From assembly GCF_014863355.1 (NCBI RefSeq), contig NZ_JACZEP010000001.1, positions 744,001-808,000 of the forward strand: a DNA stretch of 64,000 nt, given 5' to 3'. This DNA is from Aminobacter carboxidus (lineage in GTDB: Bacteria; Pseudomonadota; Alphaproteobacteria; Rhizobiales; Rhizobiaceae). How positions within the stretch are numbered: position 1 is the stretch's first letter; each line of letters opens with the position of its first letter. Below, in pieces: positions 1 through 9,367 of this stretch. Under the pieces are notes generated by a model. The model was not told where the DNA came from. It did not search any database and worked only from the letters and a program-made list of their open reading frames with translations. The position numbers were made by a program, and so were the translations under genes.

Positions 1-2
1 TC

Positions 3-1205
3 GATTTCGCCGGCGAGGTGAGGGCCGCGACGAAGTTCCCGGTGTTCCACGCCGCGCGTATTTCCGACGTTGCCACCGCTCGCCATGCGATTTCGGCTGG
101 CAAGCTCGACATGGTCGGCATGACACGCGCCCATATCGCCGATCCGCACATCACCGCCAAGGTAATGGCAGGCGAAGAGCACCGGATCAGGCCCTGCGTC
201 GGCGCCACCTACTGCCTCGACCGCATCTATGAGGGCGGCGGCGCGCTCTGCATCCACAATGCCGCCACCGGCCGCGAGGCGACGATCCCGCATGTCATTT
301 CCCGCACCGACGGGCCGCTGCGCAGAACCGTCGTGGTCGGCGCCGGCGCTGCCGGGCTGGAGGCGGCACGGGTCCTTGGCGAGCGCGGCCACAAGGTGAC
401 CGTCCTTGAAGCCGCGAGCCAGGCCGGCGGGCAGGTGCGGCTTGCCGCCCAGAACCCGCGCCGGCGCGAGCTGATCGGCATCGTCGACTGGCGCCTCGCC
501 GAGCTGGAGCGCCTCGGCGTCGAAATCCGCTACGACATCTGGGCAGGAAGCGACGACGTGCTGGCGCTCGATCCCGACGCAGTGGTGATCGCGACCGGCG
601 GCCTGCCGCAGAACCCGCCGCTCGATGCCGGCGGCGAGCTTGTGACATCGAGCTGGGACATCATCGCCGGCAGTGTCAAACCGGCGGAAAACGTGCTGCT
701 TTACGATGACAATGGTGGCCATCAGGGCATGACCGCGGCCGAACTGATCGGCAAGGCCGGCGCGAAACTCGAGCTGTTGACGCCTGAGCGCTTCTTCGCG
801 CCGGAGATCGGCGGCATGAACCATGTGCCTTACATGGAGGCTTTTCATCGCAACGGCGTGAAGATCACCATCAACACGCGGCTGCAACAGGTCCGGCGCG
901 ACGGCAACCAGTTGGTGGCGACGCTGTCGTCCGACTTCGCCAAGGGCTGGAGCGAGGAGCGCCGGATCGACCAGATCGTCGTCGAGCATGGCACGCTGCC
1001 GCTCGACGAGCTTTATGTCGAGTTGAAGCCGCTGTCGAAGAACGTTGGCGCCATCGACTACGAGCGCCTGATCCATGGCGGCGACATTTTTCCAGACAAG
1101 AACCCGGACGGCCGATTCCTGCTGCTGCGAATCGGCGATGCCGTGCAGGCACGCAACATCCACGCCGCCATCTATGACGGCATCCGCTTCGGCCTCAGGA
1201 TCTGA
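3..1205 (+). CDS. NADH:flavin oxidoreductase, N-methylproline demethylase-like (5'-truncated by window edge)
   Basis: This is the C-terminal part of an old-yellow-enzyme/trimethylamine-dehydrogenase type protein. The reading frame is open to the left edge, so the true start lies outside the window. Visible are the end of the FMN barrel (VFHAARI, MTRAHIADPHI), a cysteine group (RPCVGATYC followed by ALCIHN) typical of the 4Fe-4S site in this family, then an NAD(P)/FAD-binding fold opening with VVVGAGAAGLEAARVL near residue 107 of the fragment. Relatives demethylate N-methylproline or stachydrine-type betaines, or reduce 2,4-dienoyl-CoA; the barrel end resembles the rhizobial N-methylproline demethylases. 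The stop overlaps the end of the convergent LysR gene by 11 bases. The family is secure; the substrate is inferred. Confidence 0.8.
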   Translation, partial: DFAGEVRAATKFPVFHAARISDVATARHAISAGKLDMVGMTRAHIADPHITAKVMAGEEHRIRPCVGATYCLDRIYEGGGALCIHNAATGREATIPHVISRTDGPLRRTVVVGAGAAGLEAARVLGERGHKVTVLEAASQAGGQVRLAAQNPRRRELIGIVDWRLAELERLGVEIRYDIWAGSDDVLALDPDAVVIATGGLPQNPPLDAGGELVTSSWDIIAGSVKPAENVLLYDDNGGHQGMTAAELIGKAGAKLELLTPERFFAPEIGGMNHVPYMEAFHRNGVKITINTRLQQVRRDGNQLVATLSSDFAKGWSEERRIDQIVVEHGTLPLDELYVELKPLSKNVGAIDYERLIHGGDIFPDKNPDGRFLLLRIGDAVQARNIHAAIYDGIRFGLRI

Positions 1206-2094
1206 CCGGCTGGGCCTCTGAAGTCAGCCAGCGGACGAATTCGCGAAGGCCCGGGCGATCCTCGCTGCCGGGGCGGAAAGCGAGCCGGTAGGGCACTTCG
1301 CCAGCGAGGCGGTTGGGCGAAGCCATGACCAGTCTGCCTGAAGCGAGTTCGCGCTCGGCCAGCACTTCCGGCACCAGGGCGACGCCGAGGCCGGCGACCG
1401 CGGCCTCGACGACCATCGAGAATTGTTCGAAGCGGTGGCCGCGCAATGTGGTGCGCGGGTCGATGCCGGCTGCCTGAAACCACTGCAGCCACAGCGTCGG
1501 TCGGGTCGACTGCTGCAAAAGGGGCAGGGCTGCAAGCTCGGCATCGTCGAGCGCGGCGCGTCCGTCGAGCAGGGTCGGTGAAGCCACGACGACGAGTTCC
1601 TCGTCGAACAGGCGCACGACACCCGGCTGTCCCGGCTCCGCCGGGCCGCGCTGGATCGCGGCGTCGAAGGGTTCCGTCTCGAGGTCGACCATCTCGAGCC
1701 TGACCGCAAGGTCGATGGCGACCTGTTGGTGGGCGGCGTGGAAGCCGGCAAGCCTGGGGATCAGCCAGCGGTCGGCCAGCGTCGGCAGCACAGCGATGCT
1801 CAGCACGTCGGACTGGCCGCCGAAGGCCATGGTGCGTACCGCTGCCTGGTGCAGGGCGTCGAGGATGGTTTCGGCATCGCGGGCGAAGCGTCGGCCGGCG
1901 TCGGACAGCGCCAGCCGCTGTCTTACCCGGTGGAACAGCGCCACGCCGAGTCGGTCCTCCAGTTGGCCGATCGAGCGGCTAACCGAGCTCTGCGTCAGGC
2001 CGAGCTGATCGGCAGCACGAATTGTCGTGCCGAGGCTGGCGCAGGCGCGAAACGCCTCAAGCTCTGCAATCGTTGGGACGTAGCTGCGGCGCAT
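1195..2094 (-). CDS. LysR-family transcriptional regulator (GcvA/GcdR-like)
   Basis: A 299-residue LysR-type regulator of normal length. The N-terminal winged helix-turn-helix is clear (residues about 8-65, with AADQLGLTQSSVSRSIGQLE), followed by a substrate-binding-like effector domain (TMAFGGQSDVLSIAVLPTLA onward). It is divergent from the glutaryl-CoA dehydrogenase gene across a 118-base gap that holds a 15-base palindrome. LysR genes paired with gcdH are common in proteobacteria and usually control it in response to glutarate or glutaryl-CoA, so that role is inferred here from position. It is convergent with, and overlaps by 11 bases, the flavin oxidoreductase gene. Confidence 0.85.
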   Translation of the reverse strand: MRRSYVPTIAELEAFRACASLGTTIRAADQLGLTQSSVSRSIGQLEDRLGVALFHRVRQRLALSDAGRRFARDAETILDALHQAAVRTMAFGGQSDVLSIAVLPTLADRWLIPRLAGFHAAHQQVAIDLAVRLEMVDLETEPFDAAIQRGPAEPGQPGVVRLFDEELVVVASPTLLDGRAALDDAELAALPLLQQSTRPTLWLQWFQAAGIDPRTTLRGHRFEQFSMVVEAAVAGLGVALVPEVLAERELASGRLVMASPNRLAGEVPYRLAFRPGSEDRPGLREFVRWLTSEAQPVRS

Positions 2095-2126
2095 CGCCTG
2101 GCCTCAGGTCGAGTTGATCGAATTTA

Positions 2127-2141
2127 CGCATAAACTATGCG
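2127..2141. promoter_or_regulatory. Candidate LysR operator between the regulator and gcdH
   Basis: The 15-base inverted repeat CGCATAAACTATGCG (six-base arms, three-base centre) lies in the divergent gap, about 32 bases upstream of the LysR start and 70 bases upstream of gcdH. The placement fits a LysR-type box controlling both directions. The assignment rests on symmetry and position only. Confidence 0.45.
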
Positions 2142-2212
2142 AGATTACTTGTTAGCGAAAAGCGCTGAAGCAGTCTAGGATGGCCGGAAATCACCCATTC
2201 TCCGGAGGAACC

Positions 2213-3415
2213 ATGAGCGCATCCACACCGGCCGGCGGCGGCAGCTTTGTCTGGGCCGACCCGTTCCTGATTGAAGACCAGCTGACTGAAGACGAGCGTA
2301 TGGTGCGCGATGGTGCGGCCGCATTTGCTGCCGACAAGCTCGCCCCGCGCATCGAGGAAGCCTATCTCGACGAGAAGACCGATCCGGCGATCTTCCGCGA
2401 AATGGGCGAGGCCGGGCTGCTCGGCATCACCGTTCCCGAAGAATATGGCGGCCTAGGTGCCAGCTATGTCACCTACGGCCTCGTCGCCCGTGAAGTCGAG
2501 CGCGTCGATTCGGGCTATCGCTCGATGATGTCGGTGCAGTCGTCGCTGGTGATGTATCCGATCTATGCCTATGGCTCCGAGGAGCAGCGCAAGAAGTATC
2601 TGCCCAAGCTCGCTTCGGGCGAGTGGATCGGCTGCTTCGGCCTGACCGAGCCGGATGCCGGTTCCGACCCGGGCGGCATGAAGACCCGCGCCGAAAAGAC
2701 CGCCAATGGCTACAAGATTTCCGGCTCGAAGATGTGGATCTCCAACGCGCCCATCGCCGACGTCTTCGTCGTCTGGGCCAAGTCTGCCGCTCACGACAAC
2801 CAGATCCGCGGTTTCGTGCTCGAAAAGGGCATGAAGGGACTTTCCGCGCCGAAGATCGGCGGCAAGCTGTCGCTGCGCGCCTCGATCACCGGCGAGATCG
2901 TCATGGAAGGCGTCGAAGTCGGCGAAGACGCGCTGCTGCCGAACGTTTCGGGCCTGAAGGGGCCGTTCGGCTGCCTCAACCGCGCTCGCTACGGCATTTC
3001 CTGGGGCGTCATGGGGGCTGCCGAAGACTGCTGGCATCGTGCCCGCCAGTATGGCCTCGACCGCAAGCAGTTCAACAAGCCGCTGGCCGGCATGCAGCTC
3101 TACCAGAAGAAGCTGGCCGACATGCAGACCGAGATTGCGCTTGGTCTCCAGGGTTCGCTACGCGTCGGCCGCCTGATGGACGAGCACAAGTTCGCTCCGG
3201 AAATGATCAGCCTCGTCAAGCGCAACAACTGTGGCAAGGCGCTCGACATCGCGCGTGTCGCACGCGACATGCACGGCGGCAACGGCATCCAGATCGGCTA
3301 CCACGTCATGCGCCACGCGCAGAACCTGGAGACGGTCAACACCTACGAAGGCACGCATGACGTGCATGCGCTGATCCTGGGCCGCGCCCAGACCGGCCTG
3401 CAGGCTTTCTTCTAG
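2213..3415 (+). CDS. gcdH: Glutaryl-CoA dehydrogenase
   Basis: A 400-residue FAD-dependent acyl-CoA dehydrogenase that oxidises and decarboxylates glutaryl-CoA to crotonyl-CoA in lysine, tryptophan and glutarate breakdown. The N-terminal helical domain ([16 protein letters not shown]), the flavin/substrate signature ([20 protein letters not shown]), the conserved [14 protein letters not shown] segment and the catalytic glutamate in [17 protein letters not shown] are all present. The whole sequence follows the GcdH subfamily rather than short- or medium-chain enzymes. The ATG at 2213 was chosen because TCCGGAGGAACC precedes it at normal spacing; an in-frame ATG at 2180 has no such site. A strong terminator follows, so it is probably transcribed alone, likely under the divergent LysR protein. 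Confidence 0.95.
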   Translation: MSASTPAGGGSFVWADPFLIEDQLTEDERMVRDGAAAFAADKLAPRIEEAYLDEKTDPAIFREMGEAGLLGITVPEEYGGLGASYVTYGLVAREVERVDSGYRSMMSVQSSLVMYPIYAYGSEEQRKKYLPKLASGEWIGCFGLTEPDAGSDPGGMKTRAEKTANGYKISGSKMWISNAPIADVFVVWAKSAAHDNQIRGFVLEKGMKGLSAPKIGGKLSLRASITGEIVMEGVEVGEDALLPNVSGLKGPFGCLNRARYGISWGVMGAAEDCWHRARQYGLDRKQFNKPLAGMQLYQKKLADMQTEIALGLQGSLRVGRLMDEHKFAPEMISLVKRNNCGKALDIARVARDMHGGNGIQIGYHVMRHAQNLETVNTYEGTHDVHALILGRAQTGLQAFF

Positions 3416-3442
3416 GGCTCAGCCACATTCAGAAACCGCTTC

Positions 3443-3482
3443 AAGCGGCCGCGAAGCAACGCTTTGCGGCCGCTTTTCTTTT
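3443..3482 (+). terminator. Rho-independent terminator after gcdH
   Basis: Perfect 10-base stem AAGCGGCCGC (3443-3452) / GCGGCCGCTT (3466-3475) with a 13-base loop, followed by a T-rich run (TTCTTTTT). It lies 28 bases after the gcdH stop. Confidence 0.85.
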
Positions 3483-3677
3483 TGGGTAGCGAACCGTATT
3501 CGAGCGCAATACGAACTTCGCTTTTAGGTTTAGTGGTTGCGAATATATTTCGACTTACGCGCGAATTGTTTCATTGGGTTGAAACAGTAGCCCCGGCTGC
3601 CGACCTCAAACGGTTACATCGCGCCGATAACTCCCATTCTGGCCGGCTGTTTCGCCGGGTTGCGGGGAGAACAATCT

Positions 3678-4151
3678 GTGAGCGCCCAGACCAAGGCTGA
3701 GAACGCCAACCAGATCTTGTGGTTCGGCGACAATCTCATGACCATCCGCGTGCCGGCGAGTGCCGGTGACGACCAGATCAGCGTTATCGAATGCCGCATG
3801 CCGCAAGGCGAAACCACACCGCTGCATGTCACGCTCAGCGGCGACGAGGTCATTCACATCCTCGAAGGCACGATGCGGTTTCACGTCGACGGCAAGGCCT
3901 TCGCCGCCCATACCGGCCAGACGGTGATGGCTCCCAAGGGTCTCCCGCACAATTTTCAGGTCGAATCCACCGACGGCGCCACTTGCCTCATCGTCACCCA
4001 GAGTGGCGAGTTCGAGCAGATGGTTCGTCAGATGAGCCTGCCGGCAGAGAGCCTGCCGCCGAGGGCCGAGCGTACGCCTGAAGCAACGCAGCGTTTCTTC
4101 GAAACCTGCGCGCAACACAACATCGAGGTCGTCGGCGCCGCGCTACCATAG
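3678..4151 (+). CDS. Cupin-domain protein
   Basis: A 157-residue single-domain cupin. The first cupin motif is visible as PLHVTLSGDEVIHILEGTMR and the second as TVMAPKGLPHNFQVES, giving plausible His/Glu metal ligands in a beta-barrel. Similar proteins include small dioxygenase- and isomerase-like cupins, many without known function, so no reaction is assigned. The start is taken as GTG at 3678 because GGGGAGA lies 9 bases upstream; a TTG further upstream would sit on the ribosome site. It stands alone, after the gcdH terminator, and is convergent with the enolase-superfamily gene. An inverted repeat CGTATT-N7-AATACG lies about 165 bases upstream (3495-3513). Confidence 0.75.
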   Translation: MSAQTKAENANQILWFGDNLMTIRVPASAGDDQISVIECRMPQGETTPLHVTLSGDEVIHILEGTMRFHVDGKAFAAHTGQTVMAPKGLPHNFQVESTDGATCLIVTQSGEFEQMVRQMSLPAESLPPRAERTPEATQRFFETCAQHNIEVVGAALP

Positions 4152-4202
4152 CGCCGACACCCGGCTGGGCGGGTGCGGGGGCGTGTCCGTCCAGCCATCT
4201 CT

Positions 4203-5318
4203 TCAAACGTTGCAGGCAAACAGCGGTTCGCCGAACACATCAGGGTCGACCTCCAGACCGAGACCCGGTCCGCCGGGAAGGGCCATCATGCCATCGGCAA
4301 TGGCGAACGCGCCGCGCGCGTTCGAGACCGTCACCCAGTTGTGGAAGTCGACTGTGTGCTGCCTGAGATGTTGGGGCGTCGACAGTAGCAGGCCTGAGTA
4401 GGCCGCCGTGTCGATCTGTGCGCCGCCAGTGTCTTCGATCGTCACCTTTAGATTCTTGGCTATCGCAATGTCGCGTAACAGCTTGGCCTTGGTCAGGCCG
4501 CCGACGCGCGCCAGCTTGACGGTGATGCCGTCGACAAGGCCGTCGCCGATCGCCCGAATGAGCACGTCAGCGCCGTCGATGGTTTCGTCGAGCACCAGCG
4601 GTCGGTCGGTGGCGCGGCGGATGGCCAGGTTCTCCTCATAGCTCGCACATGGCTGTTCCAGCGTGTAGTCGAGGTTTCTCGTCGCCATCAGGAAACGTCG
4701 CGTCTCGGCCGTGTCCCAACTCGCATTGGCATCGCAGAACAGCACAGTGTCGGCGGGAACCGATGCGCGTACAGCCTCAAGCCGCGCGATATCTTCATTG
4801 ACACCCAACCCGACCTTGACCTGCAGGCGGCGATAGCCTTCAGCGATGTATTTTTGTGCCCGTGCCGCCATGGCGTCCGGTGCCTGCTGGGCGATGGAGC
4901 GATAGAGCTCAAGGCTTTCGCCTTCGGCCCCGCCCGACAGGGCTGCCAGCGACAGCCCGGACCGCTTTCCGGCCAGGTCCCACAGCGCCATGTCGATCGC
5001 CGACTTGGCATAAGGATGCCCCTTGAGCAGCAGGTCCATGCGCCGGTTCAGCGCCTCGATGCCAGATGCGTCGCAACCGAGCAGTTGCGGCGCCAACTCC
5101 TTCATCGCCTCGCGGGCGCCGGAGGCGAAAGCGGGATCGTAGAAGCTGCCGAGCGGCGCCATCTCGCCATAGCCCCTGGCGCCGTCAAAGCTGGTGGTCT
5201 CGACGATGGTCGAATCGAAACCTTCCGCACTGCGTCCACCGGAGCAGCGATAGGTGCCGTCGCGAAACGGCTGCCATTGCCGGAACAGTCGGATGGTCGA
5301 AATTGCAGCGTCGTTCAT
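4203..5318 (-). CDS. Enolase-superfamily enzyme (cis-3-hydroxyproline dehydratase / muconate cycloisomerase-like)
   Basis: A 371-residue member of the mandelate racemase/muconate-lactonising group. The three metal ligands are visible in FCDANASW, TLEQPC and LVLDETIDG. The strand-6 lysine is in GITVKLARVGG. The strand-2 catalytic motif is LQVKVG, i.e. Q-x-K, not the usual K-x-K. I recall Q-x-K-like motifs in cis-3-hydroxy-L-proline dehydratase and related proline-derivative enzymes, so a role in hydroxyproline or betaine breakdown is plausible. The N-methylproline-demethylase-like gene at the window edge fits that idea weakly. The start at 5318 (MNDAAIS) removes a 60-residue extension that is antisense to kbl. 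It is divergent from kbl with 156 bases between them. Confidence 0.7.
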   Translation of the reverse strand: MNDAAISTIRLFRQWQPFRDGTYRCSGGRSAEGFDSTIVETTSFDGARGYGEMAPLGSFYDPAFASGAREAMKELAPQLLGCDASGIEALNRRMDLLLKGHPYAKSAIDMALWDLAGKRSGLSLAALSGGAEGESLELYRSIAQQAPDAMAARAQKYIAEGYRRLQVKVGLGVNEDIARLEAVRASVPADTVLFCDANASWDTAETRRFLMATRNLDYTLEQPCASYEENLAIRRATDRPLVLDETIDGADVLIRAIGDGLVDGITVKLARVGGLTKAKLLRDIAIAKNLKVTIEDTGGAQIDTAAYSGLLLSTPQHLRQHTVDFHNWVTVSNARGAFAIADGMMALPGGPGLGLEVDPDVFGEPLFACNV

Positions 5319-5474
5319 GCCGTTTCCCACGAATGGCCCAGAAAATCGGATTGAGCTTAGCGCGCGATCGACAGTCCCGAAGCGAGGGAAGCGGCGAGCG
5401 GCCAAGTCGTATTTGTGATAGCGTTTCTTCCAGCTTCGGCGGAATTTCCGGCAGCAAGCAGGGAGCAGATGCGC

Positions 5475-6662
5475 ATGAGCGGCAATTTTCTTTCCCATAT
5501 CTCATCCGAACTTGAGGCACTGAAATCTGCGGGGCTCTACAAGTCCGAGCGCGTCATCACCTCGACCCAGAGTGCCGAGATCGAAGTCGGCGGCGAAAAG
5601 GTGCTGAACTTCTGCGCCAACAATTATCTCGGCCTTGCCGACAGCCATGAACTGCGCGACGCGGCCAAGAAGGCGCTTGACCGCTATGGCTACGGCATGG
5701 CTTCGGTGCGCTTCATCTGCGGCACCCAGGAAGAGCACAAGGAACTGGAGGCGAAGCTGTCAGCCTTCCTCGGCATGGAGGACACGATCCTCTATTCCTC
5801 CTGTTTCGATGCCAATGCCGGCCTGTTCGAGACGTTGCTCGGCGAAGACGACGCCATCATCTCCGATGCCCTCAATCATGCTTCGATCATCGACGGCGTG
5901 CGCCTGTCGAAGGCAAAACGCTTTCGCTACGCCAACAACGACATGGCCGCACTCGAGGAGGAGCTGAGGAAGGCCGAGGGCAGTCGCTTCAAGCTGATCG
6001 CCACTGATGGTGTGTTTTCGATGGACGGCATCATTGCCAATCTCAGAGGTGTCTGCGACCTCGCCGAGAAATACGGAGCAATGGTGATGGTCGACGACAG
6101 CCATGCCGTCGGCTTTGTCGGCAGAAATGGCCGCGGCACGCCCGAGCATTGCGGCGTCGAGGGCAGGGTCGACATTATCACCGGCACACTCGGCAAGGCG
6201 CTCGGTGGCGCCTCCGGCGGCTACACCGCGGCCAAACGCGAGGTCGTCGACTGGCTGCGCCAGCGTTCGCGGCCCTATCTCTTCTCCAACACGCTTGCGC
6301 CTGCCATCGCCGGCGCCTCGATCAAGGTGCTCGACATGATCGCCGGGGGCGGGGCCTTGCGCGAAAAGCTCGATGCCAATGCTCGGCACTTCCGCTCGGG
6401 CATGGGCAAGCTCGGCTTCACGCTCGCCGGCGCCGACCACCCGATCATCCCGGTCATGCTCGGCGATGCGACGGTGGCCCAGGAGATGGCCGCCCGGATG
6501 CTGAAGCGCGGCATCTATGTCATCGGCTTTTCGTTCCCGGTGGTTCCCAAGGGCCAGGCGCGCATTCGCACGCAGATGTCGGCGGCGCATTCGACAGCCG
6601 ATATTGACCGCGCGATAACGGCGTTTGGCGAGGTCGGGCGTGAGCTCGGGGTGGTTTCCTAA
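5475..6662 (+). CDS. kbl: 2-amino-3-ketobutyrate CoA ligase (glycine C-acetyltransferase)
   Basis: A 395-residue PLP enzyme that splits 2-amino-3-ketobutyrate with CoA to glycine and acetyl-CoA, the second step of threonine breakdown. It aligns along its whole length with E. coli Kbl: [49 protein letters not shown], and the PLP-lysine motif [15 protein letters not shown]. The start at 5475 ([10 protein letters not shown]) matches the E. coli N terminus and has GGGAG nine bases upstream; the ATG at 5469 is too close to that site. The tdh gene follows after 54 bases, so the two form the usual kbl-tdh operon. Its function is not in doubt. Confidence 0.97.
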   Translation: MSGNFLSHISSELEALKSAGLYKSERVITSTQSAEIEVGGEKVLNFCANNYLGLADSHELRDAAKKALDRYGYGMASVRFICGTQEEHKELEAKLSAFLGMEDTILYSSCFDANAGLFETLLGEDDAIISDALNHASIIDGVRLSKAKRFRYANNDMAALEEELRKAEGSRFKLIATDGVFSMDGIIANLRGVCDLAEKYGAMVMVDDSHAVGFVGRNGRGTPEHCGVEGRVDIITGTLGKALGGASGGYTAAKREVVDWLRQRSRPYLFSNTLAPAIAGASIKVLDMIAGGGALREKLDANARHFRSGMGKLGFTLAGADHPIIPVMLGDATVAQEMAARMLKRGIYVIGFSFPVVPKGQARIRTQMSAAHSTADIDRAITAFGEVGRELGVVS

Positions 6663-6716
6663 GGCAGCGGAACGGTCAAAAGCGATTCCGGATCAAGCGA
6701 TTCCAAGGACAAGACG

Positions 6717-7751
6717 ATGTCGAACATGATGCGAGCGCTGGTAAAGGCGAAGGCTGAACCGGGTATCTGGATGGAGGAAGTGCCGGTGCCGGAGGTCGGC
6801 CCCAACGACGTGCTGATCAAGGTCAGGAAGTCGGCGATCTGCGGAACTGACGTGCACATCTACAATTGGGATCAATGGGCGCAGAAGACCGTGCCGGTGC
6901 CGATGGTGACAGGGCACGAATTCGTCGGCACCGTCGCTGATTTTGGCGCCGAGGTGAAGGACTACAAGGTCGGCCAGCGCGTCTCGGGCGAAGGCCATAT
7001 CGTTTGCGGCCATTGCCGCAATTGCCGGGCCGGGCGGGGACATCTGTGCCGCAACACGCTTGGGGTCGGCGTCAACCGGCCGGGCTCCTTCGCCGAATAT
7101 GTCGCCATTCCACAGCACAATGTCGTGCCGATCCCCGACGATGTCTCCGACGAGATCGCCGCGATCTTCGACCCGCTCGGCAATGCGGTACACACCGCGC
7201 TGTCCTTCGATCTCGTCGGCGAGGACGTACTGGTCACCGGTGCCGGGCCGATCGGCATCATGGGCGCGCTGGTCGCCCAATGCGTCGGCGCCCGAAAGGT
7301 CGTCATCACCGACATCAACCCGACCCGGCTGGCGCTGGCCCGCAAGATGGGCATCCATCACGTCGTCGACGCCTCCAGGGAAAAGCTGCGCGACGTGATG
7401 CGCGAGGAAGGCATGACCGAGGGCTTCGACGTCGGCCTCGAAATGTCGGGCTCGGCTGTCGCCTTCCGCGACATGATCGACACCATGAACAATGGCGGCA
7501 AGATTGCCATTCTGGGCATCGCCCCGACCGGTTTCGAGATCGACTGGAACAAGGTCATCTTCAAGATGCTGCATCTCAAGGGCATCTACGGGCGCGAAAT
7601 GTTCGAGACCTGGTACAAGATGATCGCGCTGGTCCAAGGGCCGCTCGACGTCACCGGCCTCATCACCCACCGCATCGGCATCGACGACTATCAGGCCGGT
7701 TTTGACGCCATGCGCAGCGGCAATTCCGGCAAGGTTGTCATGGATTGGTAG
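6717..7751 (+). CDS. tdh: L-threonine 3-dehydrogenase
   Basis: A 344-residue zinc-dependent medium-chain dehydrogenase that oxidises L-threonine to 2-amino-3-ketobutyrate with NAD, the substrate for Kbl encoded just upstream. Catalytic zinc residues appear in [14 protein letters not shown] and TGHEFVG. The structural zinc loop is [15 protein letters not shown]. The nucleotide fold is [18 protein letters not shown], and the family-specific [14 protein letters not shown] is intact. It matches E. coli Tdh closely and has the same length apart from three extra N-terminal residues. AAGGAC precedes the ATG. Confidence 0.97.
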   Translation: MSNMMRALVKAKAEPGIWMEEVPVPEVGPNDVLIKVRKSAICGTDVHIYNWDQWAQKTVPVPMVTGHEFVGTVADFGAEVKDYKVGQRVSGEGHIVCGHCRNCRAGRGHLCRNTLGVGVNRPGSFAEYVAIPQHNVVPIPDDVSDEIAAIFDPLGNAVHTALSFDLVGEDVLVTGAGPIGIMGALVAQCVGARKVVITDINPTRLALARKMGIHHVVDASREKLRDVMREEGMTEGFDVGLEMSGSAVAFRDMIDTMNNGGKIAILGIAPTGFEIDWNKVIFKMLHLKGIYGREMFETWYKMIALVQGPLDVTGLITHRIGIDDYQAGFDAMRSGNSGKVVMDW

Positions 7752-7916
7752 TGAGACTGATCGGGAAAGATTTTTCACTGTGGAGCGAAAAAACCGAATA
7801 AAGCCACGTTGCCAGCCGAAGCCGGTATTTGCTATTGAAGCGGGCCCTTCGGCCTGGAAACACAGATGCGCCGTCACATACGCACCCTTACTGCCCGGCA
7901 TGAGCCGAAAGGACAG

Positions 7917-8369
7917 ATGATCTCGCACGTCAAGTCGGGATCGGGCGCGATTGTCGGCCTGGCGGCTGTCGGCGGCCTGGCATCGGTCACCGGCCTGCCG
8001 ATGCTGATCGCGCCGCTGGGCGCAACAGCGGTTCTGTTGTTTGGCCAACCGGCCAGCCCGCTGGCGCAGCCGATCAACATTTTCGCCGGCTACTTCATTG
8101 CCACGCTGATCGGCGTCGCGGCCGCGATGGCTTTCCCCGGCCTGTGGGAAGTCTCGGCCGTGGCGGTCGGTGTTTCGATTGCCTTGATGCTGATGTTCCG
8201 AGTCACCCACCCGCCGGCAGGCGCCATCCCGCTTGTTGCAACAGCCGCGCCCTATCAGGGCAGCACGCTGTTCATCGTCGTGTTGTTGAGCTGCATCAGC
8301 CTGCTGCTGCTGGCGCTTGTCCATCACTGGATCCCGCCACGCGCGCAATATCCGCGCCGCGTCGATTGA
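7917..8369 (+). CDS. HPP-family integral membrane protein
   Basis: A 150-residue hydrophobic protein with about four membrane segments and the family-naming motif THPPAGAIPL near the middle. The first segments carry the typical LIAPLGATAVLLFG and SPLAQPINIFAGY. HPP-family proteins are found in bacteria and plant chloroplasts; some relatives are linked to nitrite transport, but the bacterial single-domain forms are not characterised, so only the family is claimed. The start at 7917 follows AAAGGACAG; an in-frame ATG at 7866 would add 17 polar residues and has no good ribosome site. There is no obvious operon partner: a 165-base gap separates it from tdh and 114 bases precede the next gene. Confidence 0.75.
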   Translation: MISHVKSGSGAIVGLAAVGGLASVTGLPMLIAPLGATAVLLFGQPASPLAQPINIFAGYFIATLIGVAAAMAFPGLWEVSAVAVGVSIALMLMFRVTHPPAGAIPLVATAAPYQGSTLFIVVLLSCISLLLLALVHHWIPPRAQYPRRVD

Positions 8370-8483
8370 CGCTTTGATCTTGCCTCGGCCATCGCCGGCG
8401 CTCTAGCTTGGGCGCAAGGTAGGCATGGGGTATCGCATGAGGCTTGAAATCCAAATCACAGCTGTTCTTTCTGGCTACTGCGC

Positions 8484-9353
8484 ATGAGCGACCGTCTCGT
8501 CCTGCTCGGCACCAAGGGCGGCCCGGCGATCAGGCCAGGTGGGCCATGGCCGACATCGACGCTGCTCGAGCTCGGCGGCCGCATGATCGTTGTCGACTGC
8601 GGGCTCGGCGTGACGCGTGGAGTGACCGACGCGGGTCTCAGTCTCAAGGCGCTCGACCTGATTTTTGTCACGCATCTGCATTCCGACCACGTGCTCGAGC
8701 TCGGGCCATTGATCCACACCGCCTGGACGGCCGGGCTTGCGACGCCGGTCAGGCTTTTCGGGCCTGTTGGATTGAATCGATACTGGCAGAGTTTCGTACA
8801 AGCGCTTGAATTCGACATCGAAATCCGGATCCTCGACGAAGGACGTCCCGACCTGCGCGCGTTGGTCGAGGTCGTGGAATTCGGCGAGGGCGATGTCCTG
8901 CATGACGGTGATCTGTCGGTCACTGCCTTGCGCGTAGACCACCCGCCGGTGACCGAGTGCTTTGCCCTGCGCTTCGAGAACCGGGGCACGAGCATCGTCT
9001 TCTCCGCCGACACCGCATTCTTCCCGCCATTGGCGGATTTCGCGCGCGGCGCCGATATCCTGTTGCACGAAGCGATGCTGGCGGAAGGTGTCGAGCGCCT
9101 CGTGGCACGCACCGGCAACGGCGCGCGGTTGCGCGAACATCTGATGGCAAGCCACAGCCTGGCGAGCGAGGCGGGCACCATCGCCGCGCGTGCCGGCGTC
9201 GGCCGCCTGGTGCTCAACCACCTCATTCCGGCCGACGATCCCGACATCGGCGAGGCCGATTGGGTCGAAGCTGTCAGGAAAACATGGAATGGTCCCTTGA
9301 CGATTGGCCGCGACGGGCTTGTTGTGACTGACAAGGGCGAAGACGCCCCCTAA
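8484..9353 (+). CDS. Metallo-beta-lactamase-fold hydrolase (RNase Z/arylsulfatase-like)
   Basis: A 289-residue MBL-fold protein. The dinuclear zinc signature THLHSDH is present near residue 63, and further ligands are likely in VDHPPVTE, SADTAFFPP and LVLNHLIP. The N terminus (LLGTKGGPAIRPGGPWPTST) resembles AtsA/RNase Z-like hydrolases that act on phosphodiesters or sulfate esters; the substrate is not deducible. It lacks a signal peptide, so it is probably cytoplasmic. It is the first gene of a tight operon with the FAH-like and DinB-like genes (gaps of 14 and 13 bases), which suggests shared expression and perhaps a common detoxifying or salvage role. Confidence 0.75.
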   Translation: MSDRLVLLGTKGGPAIRPGGPWPTSTLLELGGRMIVVDCGLGVTRGVTDAGLSLKALDLIFVTHLHSDHVLELGPLIHTAWTAGLATPVRLFGPVGLNRYWQSFVQALEFDIEIRILDEGRPDLRALVEVVEFGEGDVLHDGDLSVTALRVDHPPVTECFALRFENRGTSIVFSADTAFFPPLADFARGADILLHEAMLAEGVERLVARTGNGARLREHLMASHSLASEAGTIAARAGVGRLVLNHLIPADDPDIGEADWVEAVRKTWNGPLTIGRDGLVVTDKGEDAP

Positions 9354-9367
9354 CCGGGAGGACGTGC

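Noticed and set aside
6693-8348. Minus-strand frame of 551 codons over tdh and the HPP gene
   Set aside because: Antisense shadow of two well supported genes, with no domain and no ribosome site.
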